Assembly (NCBI GenBank): GCA_013388435.1
Contig: JACAFE010000069.1
Location: forward strand, 1-59,026
Length of the DNA stretch: 59,026 nt
Reading direction: 5' to 3'
Source: Nitrospirota bacterium
GTDB lineage: Bacteria; Nitrospirota; Thermodesulfovibrionia; Thermodesulfovibrionales; SM23-35
The notes beneath the pieces were generated by a model. The model searched no databases. It was not told where the DNA came from and saw nothing but the letters and a program-made list of their open reading frames with translations. Position 1 is the first letter of the stretch. Each line of letters starts with the position of its first letter. The position numbers were made by a program, and so were the translations under genes. Below, in pieces: positions 44,044-53,774 of this stretch.

Positions 44044-45006
44044 TCAGCCTATTCTTTCAATAACAGCGGCTGCAAGAAGAGGAAACATTATTTCATGATG
44101 TCCTGTTAATGCGTATGAATTACCTTTATTCAATGTAGGTCTATGTAATACATTCATGGATGGTCTATAGTGCTGAATGAAATCCATATTTACTGTTGTT
44201 ATGTTTTCGACCTTGTAGCCGAGATTTCTTGCTAAAGTCAGAGCTTTCAGAAAAACTTCAGGGAGAATGACCGCAGAGCCGAAATTTATGTAAACACCTC
44301 CTTCAAGGTCAGCAACAACAGAAGCGAGTATTTTAAAATCTGTAAAACTTCCAGCACCTATTGCCTGACCATCTGTTCCAGAATGCATATGTATTATGTC
44401 AGTGCCAATTGCAACATGCACGGTTGCAGGGATATTCATGTTGAAAGCATTGGCAAAAAGACTTTTTTCTTTAAACCTAAAATTACTTTTATAAATCATT
44501 TCACCTACTGATTCACCTATGCCTTTGCCATCTTTGATGCCTTTTTTTATTGCCCTGTTAAGGTAAACACCTGTTTCTTTAGCCATACCGAATGAACCCG
44601 ATAAAATCTCCTTTGCAACATCTTCTGAAGTTCTGCCTATAAAAGACAATTCAAAGTCATGGATTATACATGCTCCGTTTGTTGCCAGTGCAGTAATAAC
44701 TCCTTTTTTCATTAAATCAATAATTATAGGTGAAAGGCCAACTTTTATAGGATGCGCTCCCATTCCCAGAACTACATGTTTATTCTTATTCCTTGCAGAA
44801 ACTATAGAAGCTACTACGGATTTAAAATCCCTTGCTGCAAGAATGTCGGGTAGTTTTTCGATAAATGCCCTGAATGTCTGTCCTTTATTAAAAACAGAAG
44901 CCTGTGACATCAGAGAAACCTTGCTTTTTCTATTCTTAATTGAAAATGTCTTAACATTATTTAAGGAAATAGGCTTTATTTTGTTCATAGTCATACATAT
45001 TAACAT
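44044..45006 (-). CDS. Conserved hypothetical protein, possibly with a deoxyhypusine-synthase-like fold
   Basis: The 320-residue protein contains glycine-rich conserved-looking segments: HVVLGMGAHPIKVGLSPIII, ATNGACIIHDFELSFIGRTS and HVAIGTDIIHMHSGTDG, together with INFGSAVILPEVFL. The alternation of ATNGA/IHDFE and GTD..H motifs suggests a Rossmann-like NAD-binding fold similar to bacterial deoxyhypusine-synthase-like proteins, but the catalytic lysine loop of true deoxyhypusine synthase was not identified. Several Met codons near the N-terminus (45006, 44994, 44988) are possible starts and none has a clear ribosome site. Function not assigned. Confidence 0.6.
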   Translation of the reverse strand: MLICMTMNKIKPISLNNVKTFSIKNRKSKVSLMSQASVFNKGQTFRAFIEKLPDILAARDFKSVVASIVSARNKNKHVVLGMGAHPIKVGLSPIIIDLMKKGVITALATNGACIIHDFELSFIGRTSEDVAKEILSGSFGMAKETGVYLNRAIKKGIKDGKGIGESVGEMIYKSNFRFKEKSLFANAFNMNIPATVHVAIGTDIIHMHSGTDGQAIGAGSFTDFKILASVVADLEGGVYINFGSAVILPEVFLKALTLARNLGYKVENITTVNMDFIQHYRPSMNVLHRPTLNKGNSYALTGHHEIMFPLLAAAVIERIG

Positions 45007-45159
45007 AATACGGTTGTATTCTTCAGCCTTCAGCCTTTTTTTAATTTCGCAACATATGTATTATTTCAATTTCATTTTTAACTTGTTTTATATATGTTTT
45101 GTCCTAAGATGTAACTTTAAAGAAAATTATCGGCTTTTTAATATAAAATATTGAAAGAA

Positions 45160-45648
45160 ATGAAAACGCATGATATTTTATCGAGAGAGCTTGATCTCGG
45201 GAAATCAAGATATTATCATGAGATTCTTGTAAAAGGCATTGACTTTCAGTCAGCAAAAAATAGGGTTTTGATTTTTTTTGAGCGTTATCAACTTGTCCGT
45301 TATTCTAATATTAATATAAAGGAATTTTCTGCTATTACAGCAACAGATAGGAAATTTAATGAAAAGCTGCAGGCGGCTATTTCTAAAAACCGTCAGATAA
45401 TTTATGAGCTATCAGAGGAAATAAAATCTGAAAATATTGCGAGTCTTGATGATATAATAGCTTTGCCACAGGGTTATAAAACCAAAATGTTGCATGTAAT
45501 CACACATTTTATGGATGGTTTTTTTGGAATAGATACTTATTTCTACAATCTTGAAGAAGATTCTCACTGGGTTTCAGAGAACATGCTAAAAAAGATAAAG
45601 AATAACCCATCGAATTACTGGATACTTGAAATAGAAGCAGAAATATGA
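45160..45648 (+). CDS. Hypothetical protein (162 aa)
   Basis: I do not recognise this protein. It is soluble, mixed alpha/beta by appearance, with no signal peptide or membrane segment; segments such as MKTHDILSRELDLGKSRYYH and LHVITHFMDGFFGIDTYFYN stand out, the latter with aromatic and acidic residues that could line a small-molecule site. I chose ATG 45160; a TTG three codons earlier is possible. It is followed 88 bases later by rpsT, in the same direction. Upstream is a 153-base AT-rich gap shared with the divergent unknown gene at 44044-45006. Confidence 0.6.
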   Translation: MKTHDILSRELDLGKSRYYHEILVKGIDFQSAKNRVLIFFERYQLVRYSNINIKEFSAITATDRKFNEKLQAAISKNRQIIYELSEEIKSENIASLDDIIALPQGYKTKMLHVITHFMDGFFGIDTYFYNLEEDSHWVSENMLKKIKNNPSNYWILEIEAEI

Positions 45649-45736
45649 TTCCAGATGTCTGACTTTTAAAAAAATATTGATTTTACTACCATATTTTATG
45701 TTATTATTTATTTTTAAATAAAAAGGAGGATTAGAG

Positions 45737-46051
45737 TTGCCACCAAAAGCAAGACCAAAGAAAAATCTGTCTGCAATGAAAAGAGCGAGACAGGCTGAAA
45801 AAAGAAATCTTAAAAACAGATCTGTTAAAACATCTATCAGGAATATTGTAAAAAAAGTAGAGGCGGCTATATCAGCAAAAAACATTGAGGAATCAATAAA
45901 AGAGCTTAAAATTGCAATAAAGGCTATAAGCAAAGCAGCATCAAAGGGTGTTCTTCATAAAAACACTGCTTCAAGAAAGATATCACGTCTTTCAAAGAAG
46001 GTTAATGCTATTTTACAGAAACCTGATCTCCCTGAAGCTGGAGCAGCTTAA
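45737..46051 (+). CDS. rpsT: 30S ribosomal protein S20
   Basis: S20 binds 16S rRNA in the body of the 30S subunit. The 104-residue, highly basic product (KARPKKNLSAMKRARQAEKR; SKAASKGVLHKNTASRKISR) is a clear match, slightly longer at the C-terminus than the usual 87-90. The start codon is TTG at 45737 with AAGGAGG ten bases upstream, giving TTGCCACC. A UUG start is also used by E. coli rpsT, where it is linked to autoregulation. The last 44 bases overlap the end of the convergent holA gene. Confidence 0.95.
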   Translation: MPPKARPKKNLSAMKRARQAEKRNLKNRSVKTSIRNIVKKVEAAISAKNIEESIKELKIAIKAISKAASKGVLHKNTASRKISRLSKKVNAILQKPDLPEAGAA

Positions 46052-46922
46052 TTAGAAGATATTCAATAGGGAAATTTCTTCCCGAGCTTTTTATATCAAT
46101 ATCAACTTTGTTTAAGAGTTCAAATATTTTCAATAAATGGCTGCTTCCTTCTCTATTTCTTTTACTGAGAAAGCTTCTGCCGTATTGCCAGTTAAGCGCT
46201 CCTATAAGGCTGTAATCGTCGATTGTTTCTTTGAGGTTTTTGTAAATTTTGAATACTTTGTCAGGATTTTTTGCGCTTATAGCATAAACGAGATCAAAAA
46301 CATTATATAATCTGCCTCCAGCAAGAATATCTGAAATATCATTAAAAGTTATCTTCTTTTTCCCCAGCATGGAAATTTTTTCTATTTCGGATGCGAGGAG
46401 TCCCAGATCTGTTCCCGAGCTTGCTATTAAACAACTGACCGCATCGTCAGTAATTTCGAGCCCCTTCATTTTTATGCGTTTTTTAATCCATTCAGGTATA
46501 TCCGGTTCTTTTATATCGAGGGATATAAGTTTTTTAACCCCGAACTTTTCTAAAGCATCTTTTTTTGCAACTCCATTATGAAGCAATATTAAAACCGATG
46601 AAGGCGCTGGAGATAAAATATAGTTATGAAGTTTTTCAAAATCTTTTTTTGAAATTTTCAAGAGATTGCCGCTTAACAATGTAAATCTGCGGCTTCCAAA
46701 AAAACAGAATGTATTTGTAACATCTAATATTTGCTGGATTGAAGGAACTTCTTCATCGGAAAGATTGAACACATGGAAATTAAAGTCCCTGTCATTTTCA
46801 GGAACAATTTTCTTGATAACTTCTATCGCTTCTCTGATAAGAAATGAATCTGAAGAATAAAATAAGTAAACTTCTGAAGGCAGACCCTTTTCTATCTCAT
46901 TCAGTAAAGCCTGATAACTCAT
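46008..46922 (-). CDS. holA: DNA polymerase III, delta subunit
   Basis: HolA is the clamp-loader subunit that opens the beta clamp. The 304-residue protein follows the family layout: N-terminal EKGLPSEVYLFYSSDSFLIREA, FFGSRRFTLLSGN, then domain III with IASSGTDLGLLASEIEKISM and a C-terminal helical region ending ANWQYGRSF-like (LNWQYGRSFLSKR). It overlaps the lptE stop codon by 4 bases and is the last gene of the long leftward operon that begins at proA. Its 3' end runs antisense into rpsT for 44 bases. Confidence 0.92.
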   Translation of the reverse strand: MSYQALLNEIEKGLPSEVYLFYSSDSFLIREAIEVIKKIVPENDRDFNFHVFNLSDEEVPSIQQILDVTNTFCFFGSRRFTLLSGNLLKISKKDFEKLHNYILSPAPSSVLILLHNGVAKKDALEKFGVKKLISLDIKEPDIPEWIKKRIKMKGLEITDDAVSCLIASSGTDLGLLASEIEKISMLGKKKITFNDISDILAGGRLYNVFDLVYAISAKNPDKVFKIYKNLKETIDDYSLIGALNWQYGRSFLSKRNREGSSHLLKIFELLNKVDIDIKSSGRNFPIEYLLIKLLQLQGDQVSVK

Positions 46923-47464
46923 CTGTATATAATAGCTGCAACAACATCTGCTGCCATATCTTTTACTGCTTTTTCTGTAATACTCTCTTTATTTGCTATT
47001 AACTCATTCAACAATCCTGTGCCAGAAAAGGAAACAATAAAAGGAGACCCAATGTTTTTGAACTCTTTTGTCTTTCCATCAGGGTCAATAAGCTTAAAAT
47101 CGCCTATGATAGTGACTTCATACTCAACAGCTACATCAGATTTCTCTGAAAGGACTTTTAAATCAAACTTTTTAACTGTTCCATCGAGTTTATAACCAGC
47201 ATTTTTTTGTACTGATATCCCCTGTTTAAGAAATTCCGAAGTTATTGCATTATAGAGTCTGTCCTGAAGTTTCGGTTCGAGAGTCTTATTTTCAATCTTT
47301 GTTATATGAATCGTATCGAATGGCAATTCGGATTTTTTATGTATTGCATATCCGCAACCCGAAAACAGTGAAAATATAAAAATTATTAAAATCAGGAATA
47401 AAAAGTGAAAACATTTTTGTGGATAATTACCAATCGCATTGTCAACCAAATTTTTCATTTTCAT
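46919..47464 (-). CDS. lptE: LPS-assembly lipoprotein LptE
   Basis: The 181-residue protein has a hydrophobic N-terminal segment ending in the lipobox LFSGCGY, with the acylated Cys near residue 37, and a mature part beginning YAIHKKSELPFDTIHI with KIENKTLEPKLQDRLYNAI, typical of LptE/RlpB. LptE plugs the LptD barrel that inserts LPS in the outer membrane. In E. coli lptE lies between leuS and holA, and the same order leuS-lptE-holA is seen here, which strengthens the call. Its ATG could be codon 1 or codon 3. Confidence 0.92.
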   Translation of the reverse strand: MKMKNLVDNAIGNYPQKCFHFLFLILIIFIFSLFSGCGYAIHKKSELPFDTIHITKIENKTLEPKLQDRLYNAITSEFLKQGISVQKNAGYKLDGTVKKFDLKVLSEKSDVAVEYEVTIIGDFKLIDPDGKTKEFKNIGSPFIVSFSGTGLLNELIANKESITEKAVKDMAADVVAAIIYR

Positions 47465-47476
47465 ATTATACCTTAA

Positions 47477-49948
47477 TTAGATTACTATATTTACGAGTTT
47501 TCCCTTTACGATTACAATCTTTTTTATCGCTTTGCTCCCTGCTATCTCCTTTATCTTTCGGTCTTCAAGTGCTATTTTTTCAATTTCATCATCTGATATG
47601 CCTGCATTAATCATAATCTTTGAACGAACTTTTCCATTAACCTGAACAACAAGTTCTATCTGTTCCTCTTTAGCAGCTGCCTCATCCCATTCTGGCCATC
47701 TCTGTTCGAATATACTCGGATTATTCCCTATAGCTTCCCAGAGTTCTTCCGCAATATGGGGAGAAAATGGAGACAGAAGCAAAAGAAGAGTTTCAATAGC
47801 AAAACGTAAAACCTCGAGTTTTTCCTCAGAATCAGGCTCGAAGGTATATATTTCATTTACAAGTTCCATCAATGATGCGATGGCAGTATTAAAGTGATAT
47901 TCTCTTTCAATATCTGTTGTAACTTTTTTTATGGTTTGATGTGCTTTCCTGTATAATGGAACAGAAGAAGGCTGAAGGTCGGAAATGCTCTTTATTTGTA
48001 ATCTTGGTTGAGTTTGGAATTTCTGGTGATATTTGAAAACAATATTCCATAATCTATTTAAAAACCTGTATGCTCCGTCAACACCCTTATCAGACCATTC
48101 AAGGTCTTTTTCAGGAGGAGCAGCAAATAGAGAAAAAAGTCTTGATGTATCAGCGCCATATTTTTCTATGAGATAGTTAGGATCAACCACATTCCCTTTT
48201 GATTTGGACATCTTTGCGCCATCTTTTATGACCATTCCTTGAGTCAGAAGATTCTGAAAAGGCTCGCTTATATTAATGAGTCCCAGGTCTCTGATAACCC
48301 GTGTAAAGAATCTTGAATAAAGAAGATGCAGGACAGCATGTTCAACGCCCCCTATATACTGGTCAACAGGCATCCATCTGTTAAGTTCAGAATCCCGGGA
48401 TTTAAGTTCAGAATATAAATCAATATCTCCTTTCTTAAAGCAATATCTTATGAAATACCATGATGAATCCACAAATGTATCCATTGTATCGGTTTCACGC
48501 CTTGCATTTGCTTTGCATTTCGGGCATTTAGTATTCAAAAATTCTTCGGATTCGAGCAAAGGGGAACTGCCTTTGCCTGTTATTTTTATGTCTTCAGGAA
48601 GTATTACAGGCAAATCTTTTTCAGGAACAGGAACAACCCCGCAGTTATCACAATAAATTATGGGTATCGGCGTCCCCCAGTATCTCTGTCTGGATATGCC
48701 CCAATCACGAAGTTTATAATTGACGACTCTCCTGCCGAGATTCTTCTCCTCAATGTATTTCATAATTTCCTGTTTTGCTTTTCTGCTGTCCATACCGGTA
48801 AATTGACCTGAATCAACAAGAATTCCTTCTTCTTCATAAGCTTCATTTAAGAGCACAGAGTTAACATTACTTATATCAGATTTTTCTTCAGGGATTATCA
48901 CTACCTTAACAGGAAGATTATATTTTTCTGCAAATTCAAAATCACGCTGGTCGTGTGCAGGCACGGACATAATCGCGCCTGTTCCGTATTCCATAAGTAC
49001 AAAATTTGCGGCATAAATTGGAACTCTATCACCATTCATGGGATTAATTGCGTAATAGCCTGTATGAAAACCGATTTTCTCTGTTTCTTTACCATATTTT
49101 GATTTAAGTGATTCAAGAATACCTGTATCTAAAAGCATTTTTTCGAGAACAGGATGTTCAGGTGCCACACACATAAATGTTACTCCAAACAGAGTGTCAG
49201 GTCTTGTTGTGAAAATCCTTAGTTTTTCTTCCATACCTTCAATTTCAAAATCAACTTCTACCCCTTCACCTTTACCAATCCAGTTTTTTTGCATGAGAAC
49301 GACTCTTTCAGGCCATCCGGTAAGTTCCTCGCAACCGAGTAAAAGTTCTTCAGCATATTGTGTTATCTTAAAGAACCATTGCTCAAGTTTTTTCTGTATT
49401 ACAGGGCTGTCGCAACGCCAGCATTTTTCATCTATTACCTGTTCATTGGCAAGAACCGTTGCACAGGAAGGGCACCAGTTAACATGAGAATATTTACGAT
49501 ATGCAAGACCTTTTTCGAGCATTTTTAGGAAAAACCACTGATTCCACTTATAATATTCAGGGTTACATGTTGTTACTTCTCTTTCCCAGTCATAACTAAA
49601 CCCCATTCTGTTAAGCTGGTTCTTCATCTTTTCTATATTCTTATAAGTCCAGTCTGAAGGATGAACATTATGTTTAATTGCGGCATTTTCAGCAGGAAGA
49701 CCAAAAGAGTCCCAGCCCATTGGATGCAATACATTAAAGCCTCTCATTTTTTTATAACGGGCTATAACATCTCCTATAGAATAATTCCTTACATGACCCA
49801 TGTGTATCTCGCCTGATGGGTAAGGAAACATTTCAAGGCAATAAAAATTTTGTTTTCTCGCAGATAGTTCTGTTTTATAAAGATTTTTTTCTGCCCAGTA
49901 TTTCTGCCATTTTAACTCTACTGGTTGAGGGTTATACTTTTCTTCCAA
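47477..49948 (-). CDS. leuS: Leucyl-tRNA synthetase
   Basis: LeuS charges tRNA-Leu and edits misactivated amino acids. The 823-residue class Ia enzyme contains the HIGH-type motif [15 protein letters not shown], the KMSKS loop [13 protein letters not shown], a CP1 editing domain ([25 protein letters not shown]) and the C-terminal [11 protein letters not shown] segment. I start at TTG 49948 ([19 protein letters not shown] follows); the frame stays open further upstream to 50110, but that part is the shadow of the neighbouring lapAB gene. GGGAG lies ten bases before the TTG. It overlaps lapAB by 17 bases. Confidence 0.95.
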   Translation of the reverse strand: MEEKYNPQPVELKWQKYWAEKNLYKTELSARKQNFYCLEMFPYPSGEIHMGHVRNYSIGDVIARYKKMRGFNVLHPMGWDSFGLPAENAAIKHNVHPSDWTYKNIEKMKNQLNRMGFSYDWEREVTTCNPEYYKWNQWFFLKMLEKGLAYRKYSHVNWCPSCATVLANEQVIDEKCWRCDSPVIQKKLEQWFFKITQYAEELLLGCEELTGWPERVVLMQKNWIGKGEGVEVDFEIEGMEEKLRIFTTRPDTLFGVTFMCVAPEHPVLEKMLLDTGILESLKSKYGKETEKIGFHTGYYAINPMNGDRVPIYAANFVLMEYGTGAIMSVPAHDQRDFEFAEKYNLPVKVVIIPEEKSDISNVNSVLLNEAYEEEGILVDSGQFTGMDSRKAKQEIMKYIEEKNLGRRVVNYKLRDWGISRQRYWGTPIPIIYCDNCGVVPVPEKDLPVILPEDIKITGKGSSPLLESEEFLNTKCPKCKANARRETDTMDTFVDSSWYFIRYCFKKGDIDLYSELKSRDSELNRWMPVDQYIGGVEHAVLHLLYSRFFTRVIRDLGLINISEPFQNLLTQGMVIKDGAKMSKSKGNVVDPNYLIEKYGADTSRLFSLFAAPPEKDLEWSDKGVDGAYRFLNRLWNIVFKYHQKFQTQPRLQIKSISDLQPSSVPLYRKAHQTIKKVTTDIEREYHFNTAIASLMELVNEIYTFEPDSEEKLEVLRFAIETLLLLLSPFSPHIAEELWEAIGNNPSIFEQRWPEWDEAAAKEEQIELVVQVNGKVRSKIMINAGISDDEIEKIALEDRKIKEIAGSKAIKKIVIVKGKLVNIVI

Positions 49949-51269
49949 TTTCAGGTAACTCCCTTGTAAAAAGATTAAGGTAATAAGTGTTCCACCTTTT
50001 GCAATTAGAACATCTTCCATCCCAGCTGGATGATATGTTCCCGCATTCATGGCATATATATAAGAGATTAGTTGCACATTCATCTGATTCAAGTGCCTGT
50101 TTAAACTCATGGACAGCTTTTTCTATCTGGTTTCTTTTCAGGTAAATATTTCCTTTGAGTTGATAAATCGCTGAATTTGAAACCCCTGACATATCCGCGG
50201 ATGTTATTAGATCAAATGCGTCATCGATCATTTCAAGCCTGTAATAAAGTCTTGCAAGAAGGAATTTATACGCGATTTCACCAGGACTTTTTGATATATT
50301 GTTTTTGTATATTCTGATTAACTTCAAAGGTTCACCAATACTTATTAAAAGATCTTCAAGTCTTAGAAGTATAATCATTGAAGAGGTTTGTTCATATGTT
50401 TTTTCGAGAAGATTTACAGCTTCAGCAGAATTTCCTTTTCTGTGAAGAGTTTCAGCAAGTCCAAGTATTGCAGGAATAAAATTCCTTTCAAGTCTCAACA
50501 CAGTCCTGAAAGCTTTCTGAGCTTTATCAATTTCATTATTCTCGAGATTATTTCTGCCTTGCTCATATTTATATCCAACAAGATTAGATCTTTCTCGCAT
50601 TTTTAATTTTGGGTCATTCTCATTTTTAAAGATTATCTTTTGAACCGGAACAATCTCATCCCATCTTTCGAGTCTTTCAAGAAATTCCCGCTTCTTGTAG
50701 AGTGCCTCGAGATTTTCACCATCTATATCGAGTATTTCATCCAGAAACCTGATAGCATCAATCAGCCTTCCTGTCTTTTCCATTAGCTGAACCATAGAAA
50801 ACAATACATCCAGATTATTAGGGCTTATTTCTTTTGCTCTCTGAAAATATTCTTTCGCAAGATTGAAATCTTCTTCAGCAATAGAAATATTACCCAGCTG
50901 GAGTAAAGCATTCAGGTGTTCAGGGTTTTCATTCAATATCTCTTTCAATAATGATTTTGCTTCAGTTCTGTTGTGATGCGCGAGATTGTAATTCAAAGCC
51001 TTAGAGTATAATTCCTGTATCTTTACATCTTTTCTATGTTTTTTTTGATATTGATATGTATCTACGAATTTTTTTGTGTCCCGTATAATAAAAATCAGAA
51101 GCATTGCAAATGAACCTGCCGCGACCGACATAAGTATAAGCGCAATGGTAGGGGTTTCATAAACATTGCCAAAAGGGATTTTGACAATTGTTATGTTCTG
51201 ATTATAAATCGCGAATAGGGCAAGAATTGCCAGAAACAGGATAAATAAAAAAACCCCAAATTTACTCAT
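49932..51269 (-). CDS. LapA-LapB fusion: membrane-anchored TPR protein with rubredoxin-type zinc ribbon
   Basis: Residues 1-75 form a LapA/DUF1049-like unit: two transmembrane helices (about 4-22 and 41-62) separated by [18 protein letters not shown]. Residues about 85-395 are TPR repeats ([37 protein letters not shown]), and residues 404-426 form a zinc ribbon with C406, C409, C420 and C423. E. coli has separate, adjacent lapA and lapB (yciM); LapB guides FtsH-mediated turnover of LpxC and thereby controls LPS synthesis. Here both are one chain, next to lptE. The start ATG 51269 lies 11 bases after the rsfS stop. Confidence 0.85.
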   Translation of the reverse strand: MSKFGVFLFILFLAILALFAIYNQNITIVKIPFGNVYETPTIALILMSVAAGSFAMLLIFIIRDTKKFVDTYQYQKKHRKDVKIQELYSKALNYNLAHHNRTEAKSLLKEILNENPEHLNALLQLGNISIAEEDFNLAKEYFQRAKEISPNNLDVLFSMVQLMEKTGRLIDAIRFLDEILDIDGENLEALYKKREFLERLERWDEIVPVQKIIFKNENDPKLKMRERSNLVGYKYEQGRNNLENNEIDKAQKAFRTVLRLERNFIPAILGLAETLHRKGNSAEAVNLLEKTYEQTSSMIILLRLEDLLISIGEPLKLIRIYKNNISKSPGEIAYKFLLARLYYRLEMIDDAFDLITSADMSGVSNSAIYQLKGNIYLKRNQIEKAVHEFKQALESDECATNLLYICHECGNISSSWDGRCSNCKRWNTYYLNLFTRELPEIGRKV

Positions 51270-51280
51270 GGATTTATTTT

Positions 51281-51622
51281 TTACTCCAATGGTATTTTTT
51301 TTGCGTCAATCCAGAGCTTTTCAAGTTCATAAAAAGATCTTGTTTCTTCCTCAAAAATATGTATTATAACATCTCCATAATCCATAAGCACCCAGTGAGC
51401 ATATCTCAAACCTTCAATACCCTGCGGTCTTATTCCTGATTCTTTCAGTTTTTCTTCTATTTGCTCCTGAATTGCTTTAACCTGAGTGATGCTATCTCCT
51501 GAACAGATTAAAAAATAATCTGTAATTGTGGTCAGGCTCTGTAAATCGAGGATTTGAATATCTTTTGCCTTTTTCCCGGATGCTGCTTTCGCAGCTATTA
51601 AAACTTTATCTTTGCTTTCTAA
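51281..51622 (-). CDS. rsfS: Ribosomal silencing factor RsfS, start codon unclear
   Basis: The minus-strand frame ending at TAA 51281-51283 encodes KKAKDIQILDLQSLTTITDY, ICSGDSITQVKAIQEQIEEK, GIEGLRYAHWVLMDYGDVII and HIFEEETRSFYELEKLW, which is RsfS (YbeB/Iojap), a protein that binds L14 and blocks 50S-30S joining in starvation. The frame is open up to 51640, but no ATG, GTG or TTG occurs before the conserved domain. The codon TTA at 51622, eight bases after GGGAGG, sits where the start should be. nadD lies just upstream, as in many genomes. The gene would be 113 residues. Either TTA (or a nearby ATA) is used, or one base differs from the true sequence. Confidence 0.85.
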   Translation of the reverse strand, partial: LESKDKVLIAAKAASGKKAKDIQILDLQSLTTITDYFLICSGDSITQVKAIQEQIEEKLKESGIRPQGIEGLRYAHWVLMDYGDVIIHIFEEETRSFYELEKLWIDAKKIPLE

Positions 51623-51684
51623 AGTCCTTCCCTCCCTTCTTTATATAAAATAAAATACGGATTTCTCAAAATTATTTTTGTTTC

Positions 51685-52338
51685 TCACCTGTAAAGCTTA
51701 TTTTTAATTATATAGGATTGCACATATTGAGGCAATAGATATTTTATGCTTCTTCCCGACCTTATATGTCTCCGTATTTCAGTAGAGGATATTTGAAAGG
51801 GTGTAATCTTAAGAATAATAGACCGCCTTCCATTCTTTAGTTTGATTTCGAGATGTCTTTCCGATGATTTTTCGAACTCTTTCAATTTTTTCAGGTTTGT
51901 ATCTAAAAAAGGAGAGTTTTTCAGAAAAGAAATGCCGAATCCAGGCCTGAGAAGAATTACAAAGTCGATTAGATTGATAAGTTCTTCAGAGTGCCACCAG
52001 TTTTTTATATCAAGGAAAGCATCTGTACCGAGTATAAAAGAGAATTCAGTATCCGGATTTTCCTTCTTGAGCGCATTGACGGTCCTTACAGTATAGGATT
52101 TACCGGGAATTTTATATTCTATGTCTGAAAGCTTGAAAAATGAATTATCTGAAACAGCAAGCCTGACCATCTCAAAACGGTGTTCGGGATCAGCAATATC
52201 TTTTGATTTTAAAGGAGGCTTCTTGGATGGAACAAAAAATATTTTCTTGAATCCGAGATATTCCCTGACTTCTTCAGCAGCTCTTAAATGACCATAATGT
52301 ACAGGATTAAATGTTCCGCCGAAAATGCCGACTTTCAT
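51685..52338 (-). CDS. nadD: Nicotinate-nucleotide adenylyltransferase
   Basis: NadD joins nicotinate mononucleotide and ATP in NAD synthesis. The 217-residue protein has the nucleotidyltransferase signature IFGGTFNPVHYGHLRAAEEV (GGTFdPiHxGH), FVPSKKPPLK, the FILGTDAFLDIKNWW segment and the C-terminal ISSTEIRRHIRSG motif. The length is normal. It lies between proA (33 bases upstream) and rsfS (62 bases downstream) in the leftward operon; the nadD-rsfS pairing is widespread. Confidence 0.95.
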   Translation of the reverse strand: MKVGIFGGTFNPVHYGHLRAAEEVREYLGFKKIFFVPSKKPPLKSKDIADPEHRFEMVRLAVSDNSFFKLSDIEYKIPGKSYTVRTVNALKKENPDTEFSFILGTDAFLDIKNWWHSEELINLIDFVILLRPGFGISFLKNSPFLDTNLKKLKEFEKSSERHLEIKLKNGRRSIILKITPFQISSTEIRRHIRSGRSIKYLLPQYVQSYIIKNKLYR

Positions 52339-52371
52339 GGACTCCTTATAAATATTCCTTCTGTTGCCTTT

Positions 52372-53628
52372 TTATTCTCTTAACTGTCCGCTTCCGAAAA
52401 CAATGAATTTCGTACATGTCAATTCCTCAAGCCCCATAGGACCTCTTGCATGTATTTTATCGGTAGATATGCCAATTTCAGCGCCGAGACCAAATTGAAA
52501 GCCATCATTCAATCTTGTAGAAGCATTAACAAAAACAGCGGATGAATCTACTTCTTTTAAAAATCTCATTGCTTTAGAATAATCATTTGTCACAATAGCA
52601 TCTGAATGCGCTGAGCTGTAATAGGAAATATGCTCCATGGCTTCCTCGATTCCATCAACAATTTTTACATTAAGAATGAGGTCAAGGTACTCTTTATAGA
52701 AATCTTCATCCTCAACTTTTTCGATTGAAGGGACTATTTTTCTTGATAAATTACAACCTTTCATTAAAACTCCTGCATCTTTAAATCTTTTAAACATAAC
52801 AGGCAGAAATGTCTTTGCTATTTTTTTATCCACGAGCATTGTTTCCATGGCATTGCATGTGCCCGGTCTTTGCACTTTTGCATTAAAGCATATTTCTTCT
52901 GCCATTTTAAGATCAGCGTCCCTGTCAACGAAAACATGACACACGCCTTTATAATGTTTAAGCACAGGAATCCTTGAATTCTCTGTGACCGCTCTTATTA
53001 GAGCTTCTCCGCCTCTCGGTATTATTAAATCTACAATTCCTTCGAGTTTAAGCATTTCCATAACAGCATCTCTATCAGGTGTGTCAATAAAGGTTATAAC
53101 ACCTTCATGCAATCCCTCTTTCCCTGCAACATCTCTTAAGACTTTTACAATCGCTCTGTTTGAGTTGATTGCTTCAGAGCCGCCTCTAAGCAGAACTGCA
53201 TTGCCTGCTTTCATACACAGGCTTGCAGCGTCTGCGGTAACATTTGGTCTTGACTCATAAATTATTCCGATAACACCTATAGGGACCCTCATTTTGCCGA
53301 CAGTCATGCCATTTGGTCTTTGCCACATTTTTACTATTTCACCAACAGGGTCTGGCAATGCTGCTACTTCTCTTAATCCCTGAGCCATTTCAATTATTCT
53401 TTTATCAGTCAGTGTAAGTCTATCAATTAAAGCTTTTGAAAGACCTTTATCCTGTGCAAAATTAATATCTTTCTTATTTTCAGCAATAAGTTCTTTGGTT
53501 CTCTTTAATAAAGCATCTGCCATAGAAATTAAGACAGAATTTTTCTGTTTAGAGGATGCTTTTGCAAGAACTTTTGCACCTTCCTTGGCTTCTACTGCTT
53601 TTTTGTGAACAAATGATTTTATATCCAT
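52372..53628 (-). CDS. proA: Gamma-glutamyl phosphate reductase
   Basis: ProA reduces gamma-glutamyl phosphate to glutamate semialdehyde in proline synthesis using NADPH. The 418-residue protein has VPIGVIGIIYESRPNVTADAA, the VLLRGGSEAINSN segment, the catalytic cysteine in CFNAKVQRPGTCNAMETMLV and the C-terminal RGPMGLEELTC. It is the first gene of the leftward operon proA-nadD-rsfS-lapAB-leuS-lptE-holA; proB is not adjacent in the window. The 146-base gap to the divergent mutL must hold both promoters. Confidence 0.96.
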   Translation of the reverse strand: MDIKSFVHKKAVEAKEGAKVLAKASSKQKNSVLISMADALLKRTKELIAENKKDINFAQDKGLSKALIDRLTLTDKRIIEMAQGLREVAALPDPVGEIVKMWQRPNGMTVGKMRVPIGVIGIIYESRPNVTADAASLCMKAGNAVLLRGGSEAINSNRAIVKVLRDVAGKEGLHEGVITFIDTPDRDAVMEMLKLEGIVDLIIPRGGEALIRAVTENSRIPVLKHYKGVCHVFVDRDADLKMAEEICFNAKVQRPGTCNAMETMLVDKKIAKTFLPVMFKRFKDAGVLMKGCNLSRKIVPSIEKVEDEDFYKEYLDLILNVKIVDGIEEAMEHISYYSSAHSDAIVTNDYSKAMRFLKEVDSSAVFVNASTRLNDGFQFGLGAEIGISTDKIHARGPMGLEELTCTKFIVFGSGQLRE

Positions 53629-53774
53629 AAATACCTCCGTAATTGAATCTGTTTAAATTATACAAAAAATAACTATTTTCAGATAGAAGCTAATTTTATC
53701 ATGTTTAAGAATATTTTTTTCACTTTTAGTATTCAAAAGCTGACAGTTTGGAAACTTTTAAGTTAAAATGTTTT

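Noticed and set aside
49949-50110. N-terminal extension of LeuS in the upstream open frame
   Set aside because: The extra 54 residues do not resemble any LeuS start, contain no family motif, and lie over the coding sequence of the LapAB C-terminus and zinc ribbon in another frame.
46919-51269. Horizontal transfer of the lptE/lapAB region
   Set aside because: Base composition and codon use look the same as the neighbours, and the leuS-lptE-holA order is the common vertical arrangement.
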